Virus record (IMG/VR): IMGVR_UViG_3300046733_000115
Coordinates: 1-31,719 of that record
DNA length: 31,719 bases
Direction: 5' to 3' (one strand)
DNA from: a virus
Of this stretch, positions 24,531-30,928 are shown piece by piece. The notes below the pieces were generated by a model. That model did not search any database, had not been told where the DNA came from, and saw only the letters and a program-made list of their open reading frames with translations. The number at the start of each line of letters is the position of its first letter. Positions within the stretch are counted from its first letter, which is position 1. The position numbers and the translations under genes were made by a program.

Positions 24531-25844
24531 TTAACTAAATCTGCCTATGCTGTTTTGAAAGACGAACTTGCCATACTGATCTCGCTCACCTTCACGTTGC
24601 TTTGCTATGTTGTATTTGATGCAAATGTGTGTGCCGTGGACGGGGTCGTTGTGGACTGTAGCTTCCTTTGTGTCTGAACCGTTAGGCCATAGCAAGAGAA
24701 TAATGTCTGCGTCGTTCTCGATGTCCCCGGAATCCTTCAAGTCGTATAGAGTAATGCCTGTCTCACGCTTGGCTCCCTCCCTGTTCACCTGCGCCAAGAG
24801 AATGACTGGTAGGTTTAGCTCCATAGCCATGAGCTTGATCTGGTGGCTAACCTCTGCGATTCCGTCGTGCTTCTTTAGCTTGGTGTTCCAAGGGACCAGC
24901 TGTAGGTAGTCAATGACTATCCATTCGATGTTGTGTTTACGCTTATACATACGAGCACGTGAACGCAGTTCGTCTATGTTTCTAACGTAGTGCTCTGTAA
25001 AGATGGGGGCGTTCTCTACTCTCTCAGTAGCATCCCACACTCTCCTTTGTTTCTCTGGGGATAGCACACCCTCTTGGAACTGGTTGAGGTTCACAGCAGA
25101 GCAGGTCTGTATCATGCGCTTTGCTAGGCTCTTAGCCTGCATCTCAAAGGAGAAGTATAAACCAGGCTTGTTGTGGGTCACGCCATTCTGCAAGGCTACG
25201 TTCAAGGCTATGCAGGTCTTACCGCAGGAGGTAGGAGCCGCAACAACCATTACCTCTCCGTTGGCTATGCCACCAGCACTGAGCTTATCGTCTAGCTGTT
25301 TGATCCTAGTTGGTAGGGCGAAGGTGCTGTAGGTTCCCTCTGCCATCTTCTTGAAGTCTTCACGTAGGGACTCAGCCGCTGATCTAATAGAGGGGTCATC
25401 AGCGGAGCCGTTGTCTAGTGTAGCAGTAACAGATCTCTCGATGTCGGCAATGATTACGTCCGGGTCTTGGTTCTCTGTAGCTGCTTCAATCGCGATGCGT
25501 GATGTGCGAATAATCTGACGTAACTTAGACTTCTCTTTTACAATCTTGGCATGGCTTACTATTTGAGTAGAGCTACTAGCCTGGCTCTGTAGGTGCATTA
25601 TGGTGCTCAGTCCACCTGCTTCCCTGTCTGTCCCCTCACGCTTTAACAACTCATCAAGTTCAAGCTCAGAGAACTCTTCACCCGAAGAGCACAGCTTGGC
25701 TATGCCCTTGAAAATTATCTTGTTGGCGTTGCTGTAGAAATCGTCTGCGTTGACGATGGTGCTGATGCTGTCGTAGGCAACATTGTCCAACAGGCAACAG
25801 GCCAGCAAAGCCTCTTCTGCTTCTAAGTTGTGAGGTTGTTCCAT
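24531..25844 (-). CDS. dnaB: Replicative DNA helicase, DnaB family
   Basis: The 437-residue protein has the full DnaB layout. The N-terminal helical domain (residues 1-105) begins with the typical PHNLEAEEALLACCLL start, followed by a linker and a RecA-like ATPase. The Walker A is APTSCGKT (203-210), with Cys where Met or Gly is common. SFEM (232-235) carries the catalytic Glu, Walker B is WIVIDYLQLV with D312, AQVNR (351-355) is motif H4, and DLKDSGDIENDADIILLL (368-385) precedes the C-terminal part. It unwinds DNA at the phage fork. No separate loader or primase is seen in the window. It starts at the stop of the preceding small gene (TAATG). Confidence 0.95.
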   Translation of the reverse strand: MEQPHNLEAEEALLACCLLDNVAYDSISTIVNADDFYSNANKIIFKGIAKLCSSGEEFSELELDELLKREGTDREAGGLSTIMHLQSQASSSTQIVSHAKIVKEKSKLRQIIRTSRIAIEAATENQDPDVIIADIERSVTATLDNGSADDPSIRSAAESLREDFKKMAEGTYSTFALPTRIKQLDDKLSAGGIANGEVMVVAAPTSCGKTCIALNVALQNGVTHNKPGLYFSFEMQAKSLAKRMIQTCSAVNLNQFQEGVLSPEKQRRVWDATERVENAPIFTEHYVRNIDELRSRARMYKRKHNIEWIVIDYLQLVPWNTKLKKHDGIAEVSHQIKLMAMELNLPVILLAQVNREGAKRETGITLYDLKDSGDIENDADIILLLWPNGSDTKEATVHNDPVHGTHICIKYNIAKQREGERDQYGKFVFQNSIGRFS

Positions 25845-26113
25845 TACTCTTTAATTAGTCCAGAAAGGATGCCGCGTCCAACGGTTTGTTTAGCTTCAGA
25901 ATAAAACTTGGCTATCGCTATGTGCTGATCCTGGGTATACTTGTCGTGGATCTCTTCAAGGATGTTTTCAGCACTCTGTAGGATAGCTTCTATCTCTTCT
26001 TCTTTTCCAACTATATCATTCATTGGCTCCAGTGCTTTGACTATCTGGTCCAAGAAGCGTTTGCGGGGACTCATGATGATGCGGAAGTGGTCTATGTAGT
26101 CTAGTTCTTGCAT
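25844..26113 (-). CDS. Small helical protein upstream of DnaB
   Basis: The 89-residue protein is almost all helix by composition. An N-terminal basic segment (FRIIMSPRKRFLDQIVKALE) is followed by an acidic coiled region (KEEEIEAILQSAENILEEIH) and a C-terminal helix (AIAKFYSEAKQTVGRGILSG). One-base overlap with dnaB (TAATG) suggests coupled translation. A helicase loader or accessory role is a guess from position; there is no ATPase motif, so it is not a DnaC-type loader. The family is not recognised. Confidence 0.7.
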   Translation of the reverse strand: MQELDYIDHFRIIMSPRKRFLDQIVKALEPMNDIVGKEEEIEAILQSAENILEEIHDKYTQDQHIAIAKFYSEAKQTVGRGILSGLIKE

Positions 26114-26115
26114 GG

Positions 26116-26526
26116 CTATGATTTGGTTAGTTCAAGTAGTTGGTTAGATTTATCAATCATTTCGGAGGCACGTTCGTTCATGTCTTGCACCCATCCTGGT
26201 TTATGTGAGATTGGCCTGTCATCAACGCAGTTGCCAAACATTTGAGAGTCCCGGAGAACCATTAGTCCTGTTATGGCGTGAGCTATGTGATGCTCCCCAG
26301 AGTCTGGGTCTAAGTCTTCGCCCTCATACCAAGCGGTCATGTGCCGCCATACAGCATTGTAGTAAACTGATGCCCTAACGCCAGCGTAACGCCAGTTGTA
26401 AGCACCATACTTCAAGTCTCCGTGTAATTTAACCAAGCCACATTCCATTAGAACTGGTGCTGGTAGACCAGACATTGGAGCCTTGCGCATACCAATCATG
26501 TCTTTGGGGTTTGTTTCTTTAATCAT
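26116..26526 (-). CDS. DUF5664-like protein (dATP/dGTP diphosphohydrolase family)
   Basis: From the ATG at 26526 it has 136 residues. A GTG at 26544 is in frame, but it lies inside the upstream terminator hairpin and would add only 6 residues, so 26526 is chosen. The sequence KETNPKDMIGMRKAPMS at the N-terminus, then KYGAYNWRYAGVRASVYYNA and RHMTAWYEGEDLDPDSGEHH (residues about 61-80 from this start) with a final IAHA motif, match the DUF5664 family, which is annotated as dATP/dGTP diphosphohydrolase in some phages. Such enzymes adjust nucleotide pools, in some phages for base-modified DNA. No PurZ is present here, so normal pool control is more likely. Activity is unverified. Confidence 0.75.
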   Translation of the reverse strand: MIKETNPKDMIGMRKAPMSGLPAPVLMECGLVKLHGDLKYGAYNWRYAGVRASVYYNAVWRHMTAWYEGEDLDPDSGEHHIAHAITGLMVLRDSQMFGNCVDDRPISHKPGWVQDMNERASEMIDKSNQLLELTKS

Positions 26527-26530
26527 AATG

Positions 26531-26562
26531 TAAGAAAGCCCCACCCCCGAAGGGGAAGGGCT
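26531..26562 (-). terminator. Intrinsic terminator inside the leftward replication operon
   Basis: On the minus strand a stem (26562-26558 with 26541-26537, then CCCC/GGGG with a small internal loop) is capped by a UUCG tetraloop and followed by TTTCTTAC. It lies between the SSB candidate and the DUF5664 gene. It may reduce transcription of downstream helicase and phosphoesterase genes relative to the SSB candidate. Its U tract is interrupted, so it could be partial. Confidence 0.65.
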
Positions 26563-26573
26563 ATCAGGTATGC

Positions 26574-27272
26574 CTAGAAGGGGTCGGCGACAACGGCTGG
26601 CTCTGAGTAAACTACTTCTGGCTCACTCTCTTCCTCTTCCTTGTCCTCTGTGGGCTTCTCTACCTTGAGGTAGGAGGACAAGTATTCTTGTAGTGTGCCA
26701 TCCATCTTGTCTGCCTGGAGTGCAGCTTCATTGGACAGTGTGTTAGATACAATGTTGAAGACTGGCTTGTTGAAGGTTACAGCACCCTTGCGGTCTTCGA
26801 CTGCATCGGTAACTGCTACTACAATGTCTCCTTCTAATTTGTTGGAGCCACCTGCCTTGTCCTCAAAGTCAATCCATGCGGTAAGAGCACAGCCCTTGAG
26901 CTGAAAGTTAACAAGCTCGTAACCCTCGCCAACCTTGGCCATAGCGTAGACAGACTTGGTGAACTTAACACCATGCACAGTCTTTACCTCAGACCAGATG
27001 CCGGAAGCAACGATGCCATCCTTGTTGCGGAGAGTAAGTTTGTCTCCTACGGTATACACTTCGTTAGCCCAGATTGCGCTGTTCTTCCTATCGTCCCATC
27101 CCTTGGCGGTAATGAGTTGATCGAGGATAATGAAACCCGTGTCTTGTGGTAGTGTTTTAGACTCTTGGGCTTCCTTATCGTAAAACTCCCATGCGGAAGC
27201 TTGTGTGTTCCATTGAAGGAACTTGGTGGCAGGGTTTGATGACCCCGTTGATCTTGGTTTTGTTCTTGACAT
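26574..27272 (-). CDS. Candidate single-stranded DNA-binding protein
   Basis: From ATG 27272 the protein is 232 residues. A TTG 18 codons earlier also gives an open frame, but the region SRTKPRSTGSSNPATKF is the natural start of the family. The main body is beta-rich (ATKFLQWNTQASAWEFYDKE, TVHGVKFTKSVYAMAKV, LVNFQLKGCALTAWIDF), as in an OB-fold-type protein. The C-terminus is a Glu-rich tail ending in ADPF, resembling the acidic SSB tail that recruits partner proteins. I recall similar sequences in other phages with this gene neighbourhood but no proof of ssDNA binding. It lies with helicase, exonuclease and HNH genes, which supports the call. Confidence 0.55.
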   Translation of the reverse strand: MSRTKPRSTGSSNPATKFLQWNTQASAWEFYDKEAQESKTLPQDTGFIILDQLITAKGWDDRKNSAIWANEVYTVGDKLTLRNKDGIVASGIWSEVKTVHGVKFTKSVYAMAKVGEGYELVNFQLKGCALTAWIDFEDKAGGSNKLEGDIVVAVTDAVEDRKGAVTFNKPVFNIVSNTLSNEAALQADKMDGTLQEYLSSYLKVEKPTEDKEEEESEPEVVYSEPAVVADPF

Positions 27273-27322
27273 AATGTTATTGGTTAGTGATGGGTTGATG
27301 TTGAAGGATTGTGAATAAGTAA

Positions 27323-27709
27323 TCAAGCTTTTTCTTTGTTTTTCTTTCGCTCTGCATTCTCTGCCTTGGTCTTAACAGCGTGGCACTCCACACAGATAGC
27401 CTGGAACCCACCTATCTCACAGAATAGTCTGCCTATGAGTGAGTCCCAGTTGTCAAAGCCAGTAACAGGGACGATGGGGTCAATGTGATCTGCTCTCATG
27501 TCTTTGGCAGGAAATAGTTCCCCGCAATCAGAGCACTTGTGCAACTTACACTTGCGCCCCGTTGCGGGGTTTACACCATCACGAACAAAGGCAGAGCGGA
27601 TAGCTTCATACTTAACAGGCCATTGAGCACGACGTAGTGCTGACATAATAAAGCTCCTGTAACGAGCCTTAGTCCATTGACCTGAGTTGTATGGCTTCTC
27701 TACTTTCAA
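27323..27709 (-). CDS. HNH endonuclease
   Basis: The 128-residue protein has an N-terminal helical basic region (TKARYRSFIMSALRRAQWP). A zinc-ribbon HNH follows: CSDCG (residues 59-63), DHIDPI (about 74-79, with the HNH His), FDNWDSLIGRL (about 85-95) and ICVECHAVKT (104-113). The two CxxC pairs and the His residues fit a zinc-bound HNH nuclease. It could be a free-standing homing-type or DNA-processing enzyme. Its start overlaps the methyltransferase stop by 4 bases. A phage HNH beside a methyltransferase may act in host DNA breakdown, but this is not shown. Confidence 0.85.
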   Translation of the reverse strand: MKVEKPYNSGQWTKARYRSFIMSALRRAQWPVKYEAIRSAFVRDGVNPATGRKCKLHKCSDCGELFPAKDMRADHIDPIVPVTGFDNWDSLIGRLFCEIGGFQAICVECHAVKTKAENAERKKNKEKA

Positions 27710-28863
27710 ATGAGTCTATTGATTAATGTTATAAATGCCTTGGCTGCGGTTTGAGGAACTACTCCGTTTCCCAAGAGCCTAAGTCTGTCCACCCTGCTGG
27801 AAGACCCATTAGGTGTTCGACCCAGTTTGGGTTTAGCTTCCCCCCTATTGATTGCCTCCCTTGCTGCTCCTCCAGGTTTCCCACATTCCGATTGACCAAG
27901 TTCTCCGTTATCGTTGCTGACATTGCAGTTGATGATCTTGGTGTTCCCCACGACCCTTGGCTCTTCCCATTCGTGTTGGGGTTCGCTTGGTCTTGCAGGC
28001 CATCGTGATGGTAAACCGCTCGTGGCAGTTGGTCCACTCTGCCCAGTGCTTTGCCGTCCCTCTCCGTGCTCATGCCCGCTGTGTCCTTCCAGTCCCTCGC
28101 TGATGCTGTTGGCCAGTTCTTCACTTCTTGGCATAGTGGTGGCTTCTGCCCCCCCGATGGATTCTTCTTTCTGGGTTTCTGAATGTTTGCTGTGTCCATC
28201 ACCGTTGGGGTTGACCAGTTCTTCACCTGTTCGGTTAGGCAACCCTCCACATACTTCCGTCCTATGCTCTCTCGGTAAGCCTTCCGCTTTTCCATTCCCT
28301 CTGGAGTTCTCTCTATGTCCATCGTTGTTGGAGTTTGCCATGATGAAGACTCGCTTTCGTTGGTGAGGCGCGCCGACTTCTTCCGCTGAGAATATTCCTG
28401 CCGTTGCTCGATAACCCAATCCTTCCAATGTTCTGAGGACATATTGGAGAACTGGTTCTCCGTCGGCTGTCTTGCAACTGAGGATTCCTTGTACGTTTTC
28501 GAGGAAAACAATTCTAGGTTGGCACTCTCTAATTCCGTCTGCGATGTAGGGGAAGAGGTGTCTGGGGTCTTCAGTAGCTTGACGCTTTCCAGCAGCTGAG
28601 AATGGCTGACACGGGAATCCTCCGGAAAGGATGTCCACGTATCCACGAAACTCTCCGTATGGGAAGGTTTTAACGTCCGTGAACACAGGTGCTGCATCCA
28701 ACTTTCCCGCTTCCATCTTTGCAACCAGGTTCGCGATAGGGAATCCTTCCCTCTCCACGTAAGCGACTTCTCGCAGAGTTGGGAGAACGCTTCTGAGTCC
28801 GAGACCAATGCCCTCGTATCCGGAGCATAAACTGAGATGTGTAATTGCCTTGGTAGTATCCAC
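27706..28863 (-). CDS. C5-cytosine DNA methyltransferase
   Basis: The 385-residue protein adds a methyl group to cytosine C5, using AdoMet. Motif I is LSLCSGYEGIGLGL (residues 10-23), motif IV GGFPCQPFS (81-89, catalytic Cys85), motif VI FLENV (E122), motif VIII QRKRVF (168-173), and motif X RLRLLGNGVVPQ (360-371). Residues 176-345 are the target-recognition region, unusually low-complexity (repeated N-x-N-D/G-G-H units). The start is a GTG that overlaps an ATG of a second frame (ATGTG); motif I begins at residue 10, so no later start is possible. It probably protects the phage DNA from host restriction. No cognate restriction enzyme is nearby except the HNH gene. Confidence 0.95.
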   Translation of the reverse strand: MDTTKAITHLSLCSGYEGIGLGLRSVLPTLREVAYVEREGFPIANLVAKMEAGKLDAAPVFTDVKTFPYGEFRGYVDILSGGFPCQPFSAAGKRQATEDPRHLFPYIADGIRECQPRIVFLENVQGILSCKTADGEPVLQYVLRTLEGLGYRATAGIFSAEEVGAPHQRKRVFIMANSNNDGHRENSRGNGKAEGLPREHRTEVCGGLPNRTGEELVNPNGDGHSKHSETQKEESIGGAEATTMPRSEELANSISEGLEGHSGHEHGEGRQSTGQSGPTATSGLPSRWPARPSEPQHEWEEPRVVGNTKIINCNVSNDNGELGQSECGKPGGAAREAINRGEAKPKLGRTPNGSSSRVDRLRLLGNGVVPQTAAKAFITLINRLI

Positions 28864-28865
28864 AT
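27759..28865 (-). CDS. Overlapping long ORF inside the methyltransferase (dual-coding candidate)
   Basis: A 368-codon frame runs through 1105 of the methyltransferase gene's bases in another frame on the same strand. It starts with ATG at 28865, whose last two bases begin the methyltransferase GTG, behind AAGGAAAG. The product is soluble and rich in Ser, Lys, Glu and Thr. It has four W-x-T-(P/A) units (W176 QTPTTMD, W217 STPTVMD, W251 PTASARD, W306 GTPRSS) and a C-terminal motif LNPNWVEHLMGLPAGWTDL (344-362). That motif resembles the 'NP.WVEWLMG.P.GWT' sequence I associate with phage methyltransferase ends. I believe similar alternative-frame proteins occur in phages but cannot cite one. It may also be an incidental open frame. 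Confidence 0.5.
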   Translation of the reverse strand: MWILPRQLHISVYAPDTRALVSDSEAFSQLCEKSLTWRGKDSLSRTWLQRWKRESWMQHLCSRTLKPSHTESFVDTWTSFPEDSRVSHSQLLESVKLLKTPDTSSPTSQTELESANLELFSSKTYKESSVARQPTENQFSNMSSEHWKDWVIEQRQEYSQRKKSARLTNESESSSWQTPTTMDIERTPEGMEKRKAYRESIGRKYVEGCLTEQVKNWSTPTVMDTANIQKPRKKNPSGGQKPPLCQEVKNWPTASARDWKDTAGMSTERDGKALGRVDQLPRAVYHHDGLQDQANPNTNGKSQGSWGTPRSSTAMSATITENLVNRNVGNLEEQQGRQSIGGKLNPNWVEHLMGLPAGWTDLGSWETE

Positions 28866-28878
28866 TGTATCTTTCCTT
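28865..28878 (-). promoter_or_regulatory. Shared ribosome-binding site with overlapping ATG/GTG starts
   Basis: AAGGAAAG (28878-28871 on the minus strand) lies with its AGGA core 8 bases before the ATG at 28865 and 10 bases before the GTG at 28863. Both distances allow initiation. The ATG of the alternative frame is the stronger start and is read first, while the methyltransferase depends on the GTG inside it. Confidence 0.7.
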
Positions 28879-29253
28879 TTATGATTGTTCTTCCATGTCT
28901 AGGACATAGCCGAGGGCTTCTCTGACAGTTTCAAATCCTTCCGCAACTCCTGTAAGTTGCTGACCAGTAGGGGAATAGATGGCAACGCATCTGTGCTCGT
29001 TCTTCGTGACCTCTCCCTTTGCCGCAAAGAAGCAGTAGGTATAGCCTTGGTTATCTATTAAATCTAAGAGATCGCTGTCGCAACGCGGAGTCCTTTGTTG
29101 CAATGCTCTGGTGATATCAGCCACTCTAACATAGGGATGTGGGCTGCCAACTTCTCCATACTGCAAACGCTGTAGTGATACATCGTCTACGTCTAGGGCA
29201 AAGACCTCCGTGTAGGGGTCGATCTGTTCGGTGCTTACTTTTATTTCATTCAT
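28879..29253 (-). CDS. Hypothetical protein upstream of the methyltransferase
   Basis: The 124-residue acidic protein has a mixed alpha/beta pattern: VFALDVDDVSLQRLQYGEVG, YVRVADITRALQQRTPRC, TYCFFAAKGEVTKNEHRC, and a C-terminal helix (ETVREALGYVLDMEEQS). Three cysteines are scattered (C58, C74, C89). No catalytic or DNA-binding motif is recognised. It ends 13 bases before the methyltransferase start, with that gene's Shine-Dalgarno in the gap, so the two are probably on one mRNA. Confidence 0.7.
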   Translation of the reverse strand: MNEIKVSTEQIDPYTEVFALDVDDVSLQRLQYGEVGSPHPYVRVADITRALQQRTPRCDSDLLDLIDNQGYTYCFFAAKGEVTKNEHRCVAIYSPTGQQLTGVAEGFETVREALGYVLDMEEQS

Positions 29254-29273
29254 TTTTATACTTGGTTTATGGT

Positions 29274-29507
29274 TTAAACTTCAACTCCACGCATTTGCAT
29301 GATAGAGATGAGAGCCTTTTTTCTAGTTATTCTTTTCTTTGCGTTCTCTTTCTTAAAAAAATCATTCATACGGGCAACATCTGGATCAACTGGTTCATTG
29401 AACAGTTCCTTGACCTTAACGCGTTCATCAAACGTCATATCCTTAAACTTCCTGTTGCGTAAAGCTTTGAGTTTTTCCGTGGCAGCTTTTTGTTTTTCTG
29501 ATCTCAT
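29274..29507 (-). CDS. Small basic hypothetical protein
   Basis: The 77-residue Lys/Arg-rich, probably helical protein reads RSEKQKAATEKLKALRNRKF, then DMTFDERVKVKELF and a basic end (KKENAKKRITRKKALISIMQ). There are no cysteines or membrane segments. Its composition suggests nucleic-acid binding. It lies between a coiled-coil gene and the 124-residue hypothetical, 2 bases from the former. The family is not recognised. Confidence 0.65.
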   Translation of the reverse strand: MRSEKQKAATEKLKALRNRKFKDMTFDERVKVKELFNEPVDPDVARMNDFFKKENAKKRITRKKALISIMQMRGVEV

Positions 29508-29509
29508 CT

Positions 29510-29740
29510 TTATACCCTTATGCTTAGGTTGGCAAGGGCTTCGTCTACACCCTCGATAAGTTCTTTGGCTGGTATCGCATTGACGGCCTCCAGTCTGTCC
29601 TTGAGGTCGTTCTTCTCCTGGGTCAGATCCTTGCGTTGCTCCGTCATTCTCTCGATGCGGTAGGAAAGAGCACGTGACTCTTGGCGTATCATGTCTATGC
29701 GCGTTTGTATGCGCTCGATGTTGTCTTGTTTTATATCCAT
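29510..29740 (-). CDS. Small coiled-coil protein
   Basis: The 76-residue protein has a strong heptad pattern over residues 5-55 (QDNIERIQTRIDMIRQESRA, then IERMTEQRKDLTQEKNDLKD) followed by an Ala/Ile/Glu-rich helical tail. It probably makes a dimeric coiled coil. It starts 1 base after the exonuclease stop, so translation is likely linked. It may be a partner or scaffold for replication enzymes; there is no direct evidence. Confidence 0.65.
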   Translation of the reverse strand: MDIKQDNIERIQTRIDMIRQESRALSYRIERMTEQRKDLTQEKNDLKDRLEAVNAIPAKELIEGVDEALANLSIRV

Positions 29741-29741
29741 T

Positions 29742-30497
29742 TTATTCTAGGGTTGGTATTGTTTTTACTATGTCTGTAATGAGATCGTTTTCTAGGAGTG
29801 CTTCCGGCAATGGTTTCCTCCATATGGTCACAGTATTTAGGCAAGCATAATACTGGTCAAGAGAAAAACCTTCCTTCTCGTAAATATTTTTAGCCTGGTC
29901 TGGAACACTCAGCTCAGGGTCTCCATACTTCTTAATAAGTTTCTCTGCTTTTACCTTGCCGATACCTTTCATGCCCTCGATGCAATCGGTGCTGTCACCC
30001 ATGAGTAGTTGCACTAGCCAGTTGTGATCCGCTTCCTCTTGGCTTACATAGGTAGGCCAGTCATCCTTGTCCCAGTTATAGTTCCACCCAGGCACAGACA
30101 ACATATCTTTATCTATGCTACATATAATAGGCTTCTCTATCTTTCCATTGGTAGCAATTATGCCCAGTAAATCATCAGCTTCTAGCTGGTCATGCTGATA
30201 CCACCGCTCCGCATACATCTCTTTTATAGCCTTGGTCAATGGGTCATACAATGGTGGCTTGGCTCCCCGGTTACCTTTATAACTGGGATAGAGTGTCTTA
30301 CGATAGTTGTTACGACCGGATACTACGAGGTAAAAATCAGATGCCCTGCATCCCATGACACATTGATCGATGGCTTGTCTACACATTGCCTTTAATGTGA
30401 TTAAACCTGTTCCCTCGGTCTCTGCTTTAGCGGCATGTTTATACAGTATAATTTCTACATCCAGCAGAGCAGTTTTCTTATCAGTTTTTTTATTCAT
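29742..30497 (-). CDS. 5'-3' exonuclease (FEN / T7 gp6-like)
   Basis: The 251-residue protein fits the phage flap/5' exonuclease family. The first metal-binding Asp is in LLDVEI (D13), and the helical-arch region has NYRKTLYPSYKGNR (64-77). The acidic cluster QLEADDLLG (104-112) and SIDKDM (127-132) supply the next metal ligands, and GDSTDCI (167-173) the last, followed by a helix-hairpin-helix KGIGKVKAEKLIKKYG (177-192) that binds the DNA backbone. It probably removes RNA primers and degrades host DNA. It is the first gene of a leftward operon, with candidate promoter elements directly upstream. Confidence 0.93.
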   Translation of the reverse strand: MNKKTDKKTALLDVEIILYKHAAKAETEGTGLITLKAMCRQAIDQCVMGCRASDFYLVVSGRNNYRKTLYPSYKGNRGAKPPLYDPLTKAIKEMYAERWYQHDQLEADDLLGIIATNGKIEKPIICSIDKDMLSVPGWNYNWDKDDWPTYVSQEEADHNWLVQLLMGDSTDCIEGMKGIGKVKAEKLIKKYGDPELSVPDQAKNIYEKEGFSLDQYYACLNTVTIWRKPLPEALLENDLITDIVKTIPTLE

Positions 30498-30502
30498 ATA
30501 AT

Positions 30503-30533
30503 AGTATAATGGATAAAATAATTATAGGGTCAA
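30503..30533 (-). promoter_or_regulatory. Candidate leftward promoter for the exonuclease operon
   Basis: On the minus strand TTGACC (30533-30528) and TATACT (30508-30503) are 19 bases apart, somewhat long. A second AT-rich box, TATAAT (30526-30521), lies between them but has no fitting -35. If the -10 is at 30503, transcription would begin close to the ATG at 30497, giving a nearly leaderless mRNA. There is no Shine-Dalgarno sequence before this ATG. Confidence 0.4.
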
Positions 30534-30817
30534 TGCTTTTTTTAGCCTCGTTCAAATTAGAGTTGCTTCTCGTTAGACATAGGTTCCCCATTACTGGTCA
30601 AACCTATGCCTGGTAGAGCCTCAAATTATGAGTGTCCCCGCCTTCAATAGTGCCCCGGATCGTCGCGCATGGTAGGTCCTGTATTACGCTAGCCGTGGCC
30701 GTTCCTGCATTGCTGCAAACCTTTTATACATAGCCGGGTTTCGGTCAAGCTATGCAACCACTTACTCAGACTTGGGGTCAGTGGTTCGTCCACCTGCCTT
30801 GCTCCGATATACTGTAA
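30534..30817 (-). other. Non-coding region rich in inverted repeats
   Basis: About 280 bases with no believable gene, more GC-rich in the middle than the flanks. Inverted repeats include CATAGGTT/AACCTATG (30578-30585 and 30601-30608), CATAGC/GCTATG (near 30730-30754) and AACCACT/AGTGGTT (near 30756-30786), plus a short TGCA/TGCA hairpin near 30707-30718. The density of perfect stems suggests a structured RNA, a replication origin or protein-binding sites. It lies between a terminator and the exonuclease promoter. I found no tRNA or known ribozyme signature. Confidence 0.4.
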
Positions 30818-30858
30818 AATAAAAAACCCCTCTTCCATGTAGTGCTGAAAGAGAGGTT
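30818..30858 (-). terminator. Strong leftward intrinsic terminator
   Basis: On the minus strand AACCTCTCTTTC (30858-30847) pairs with GGAAGAGGGGTT (30836-30825). This gives 12 pairs including two U-G wobbles around a 10-base loop, followed by TTTTTTATTTTA. On the plus strand the wobbles become A-C mismatches, so it works mainly leftward. It separates the regulator genes at 30.9-31.4 kb from the exonuclease operon. Confidence 0.88.
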
Positions 30859-30894
30859 TTAAAACGATCTGATCCGTCACTACACGGCATATAT
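30818..30894 (-). ncRNA. Candidate small RNA of about 77 nt with complementary hairpin loops
   Basis: A promoter-like pair (30901-30928) predicts a start near 30894. The RNA would contain a 4-bp hairpin (CCGT/ACGG, 30887-30874) with loop GUAGUG, then a 12-bp terminator hairpin (30858-30825) whose loop contains CACUAC. The two loops are exact complements over 6 bases (7 if the adjoining base is counted), so they could form a kissing interaction. No ORF fits. The ends are predicted, not observed. Confidence 0.4.
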
Positions 30895-30900
30895 AAAAAA

Positions 30901-30928
30901 CTAATATCCATTGTAAGTGACTTGTCAA
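30901..30928 (-). promoter_or_regulatory. Candidate leftward promoter overlapping a stop codon
   Basis: On the minus strand TTGACA (30928-30923), a perfect -35, is followed after 16 bases by TATTAG (30906-30901). The -35 overlaps the TGA stop of the 62-residue gene. It points into the hairpin and terminator just described, so its transcript would be short. Confidence 0.5.

Noticed and set aside
27914-28366. 150-codon plus-strand frame opposite the methyltransferase
   Set aside because: It is a mirror of the repeated Asn/Ser/Gly codons, low-complexity Ser/Leu/Pro product, with no promoter or ribosome-binding site, and runs against the operon.
30490-30510. Plus-strand TATAAT as a rightward promoter
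   Set aside because: It has no -35 and would transcribe antisense through the leftward genes; it more likely belongs to the AT-rich leftward promoter region.
30500-30820. tRNA or known ribozyme in the GC-rich repeats
   Set aside because: A GTGGTTCGTCCAC stretch resembles a T arm, but no acceptor, D or anticodon arm fits around it.
30689-30928. 79-codon minus-strand frame
   Set aside because: It runs through the candidate small RNA and terminator; no ribosome-binding site and an odd composition.
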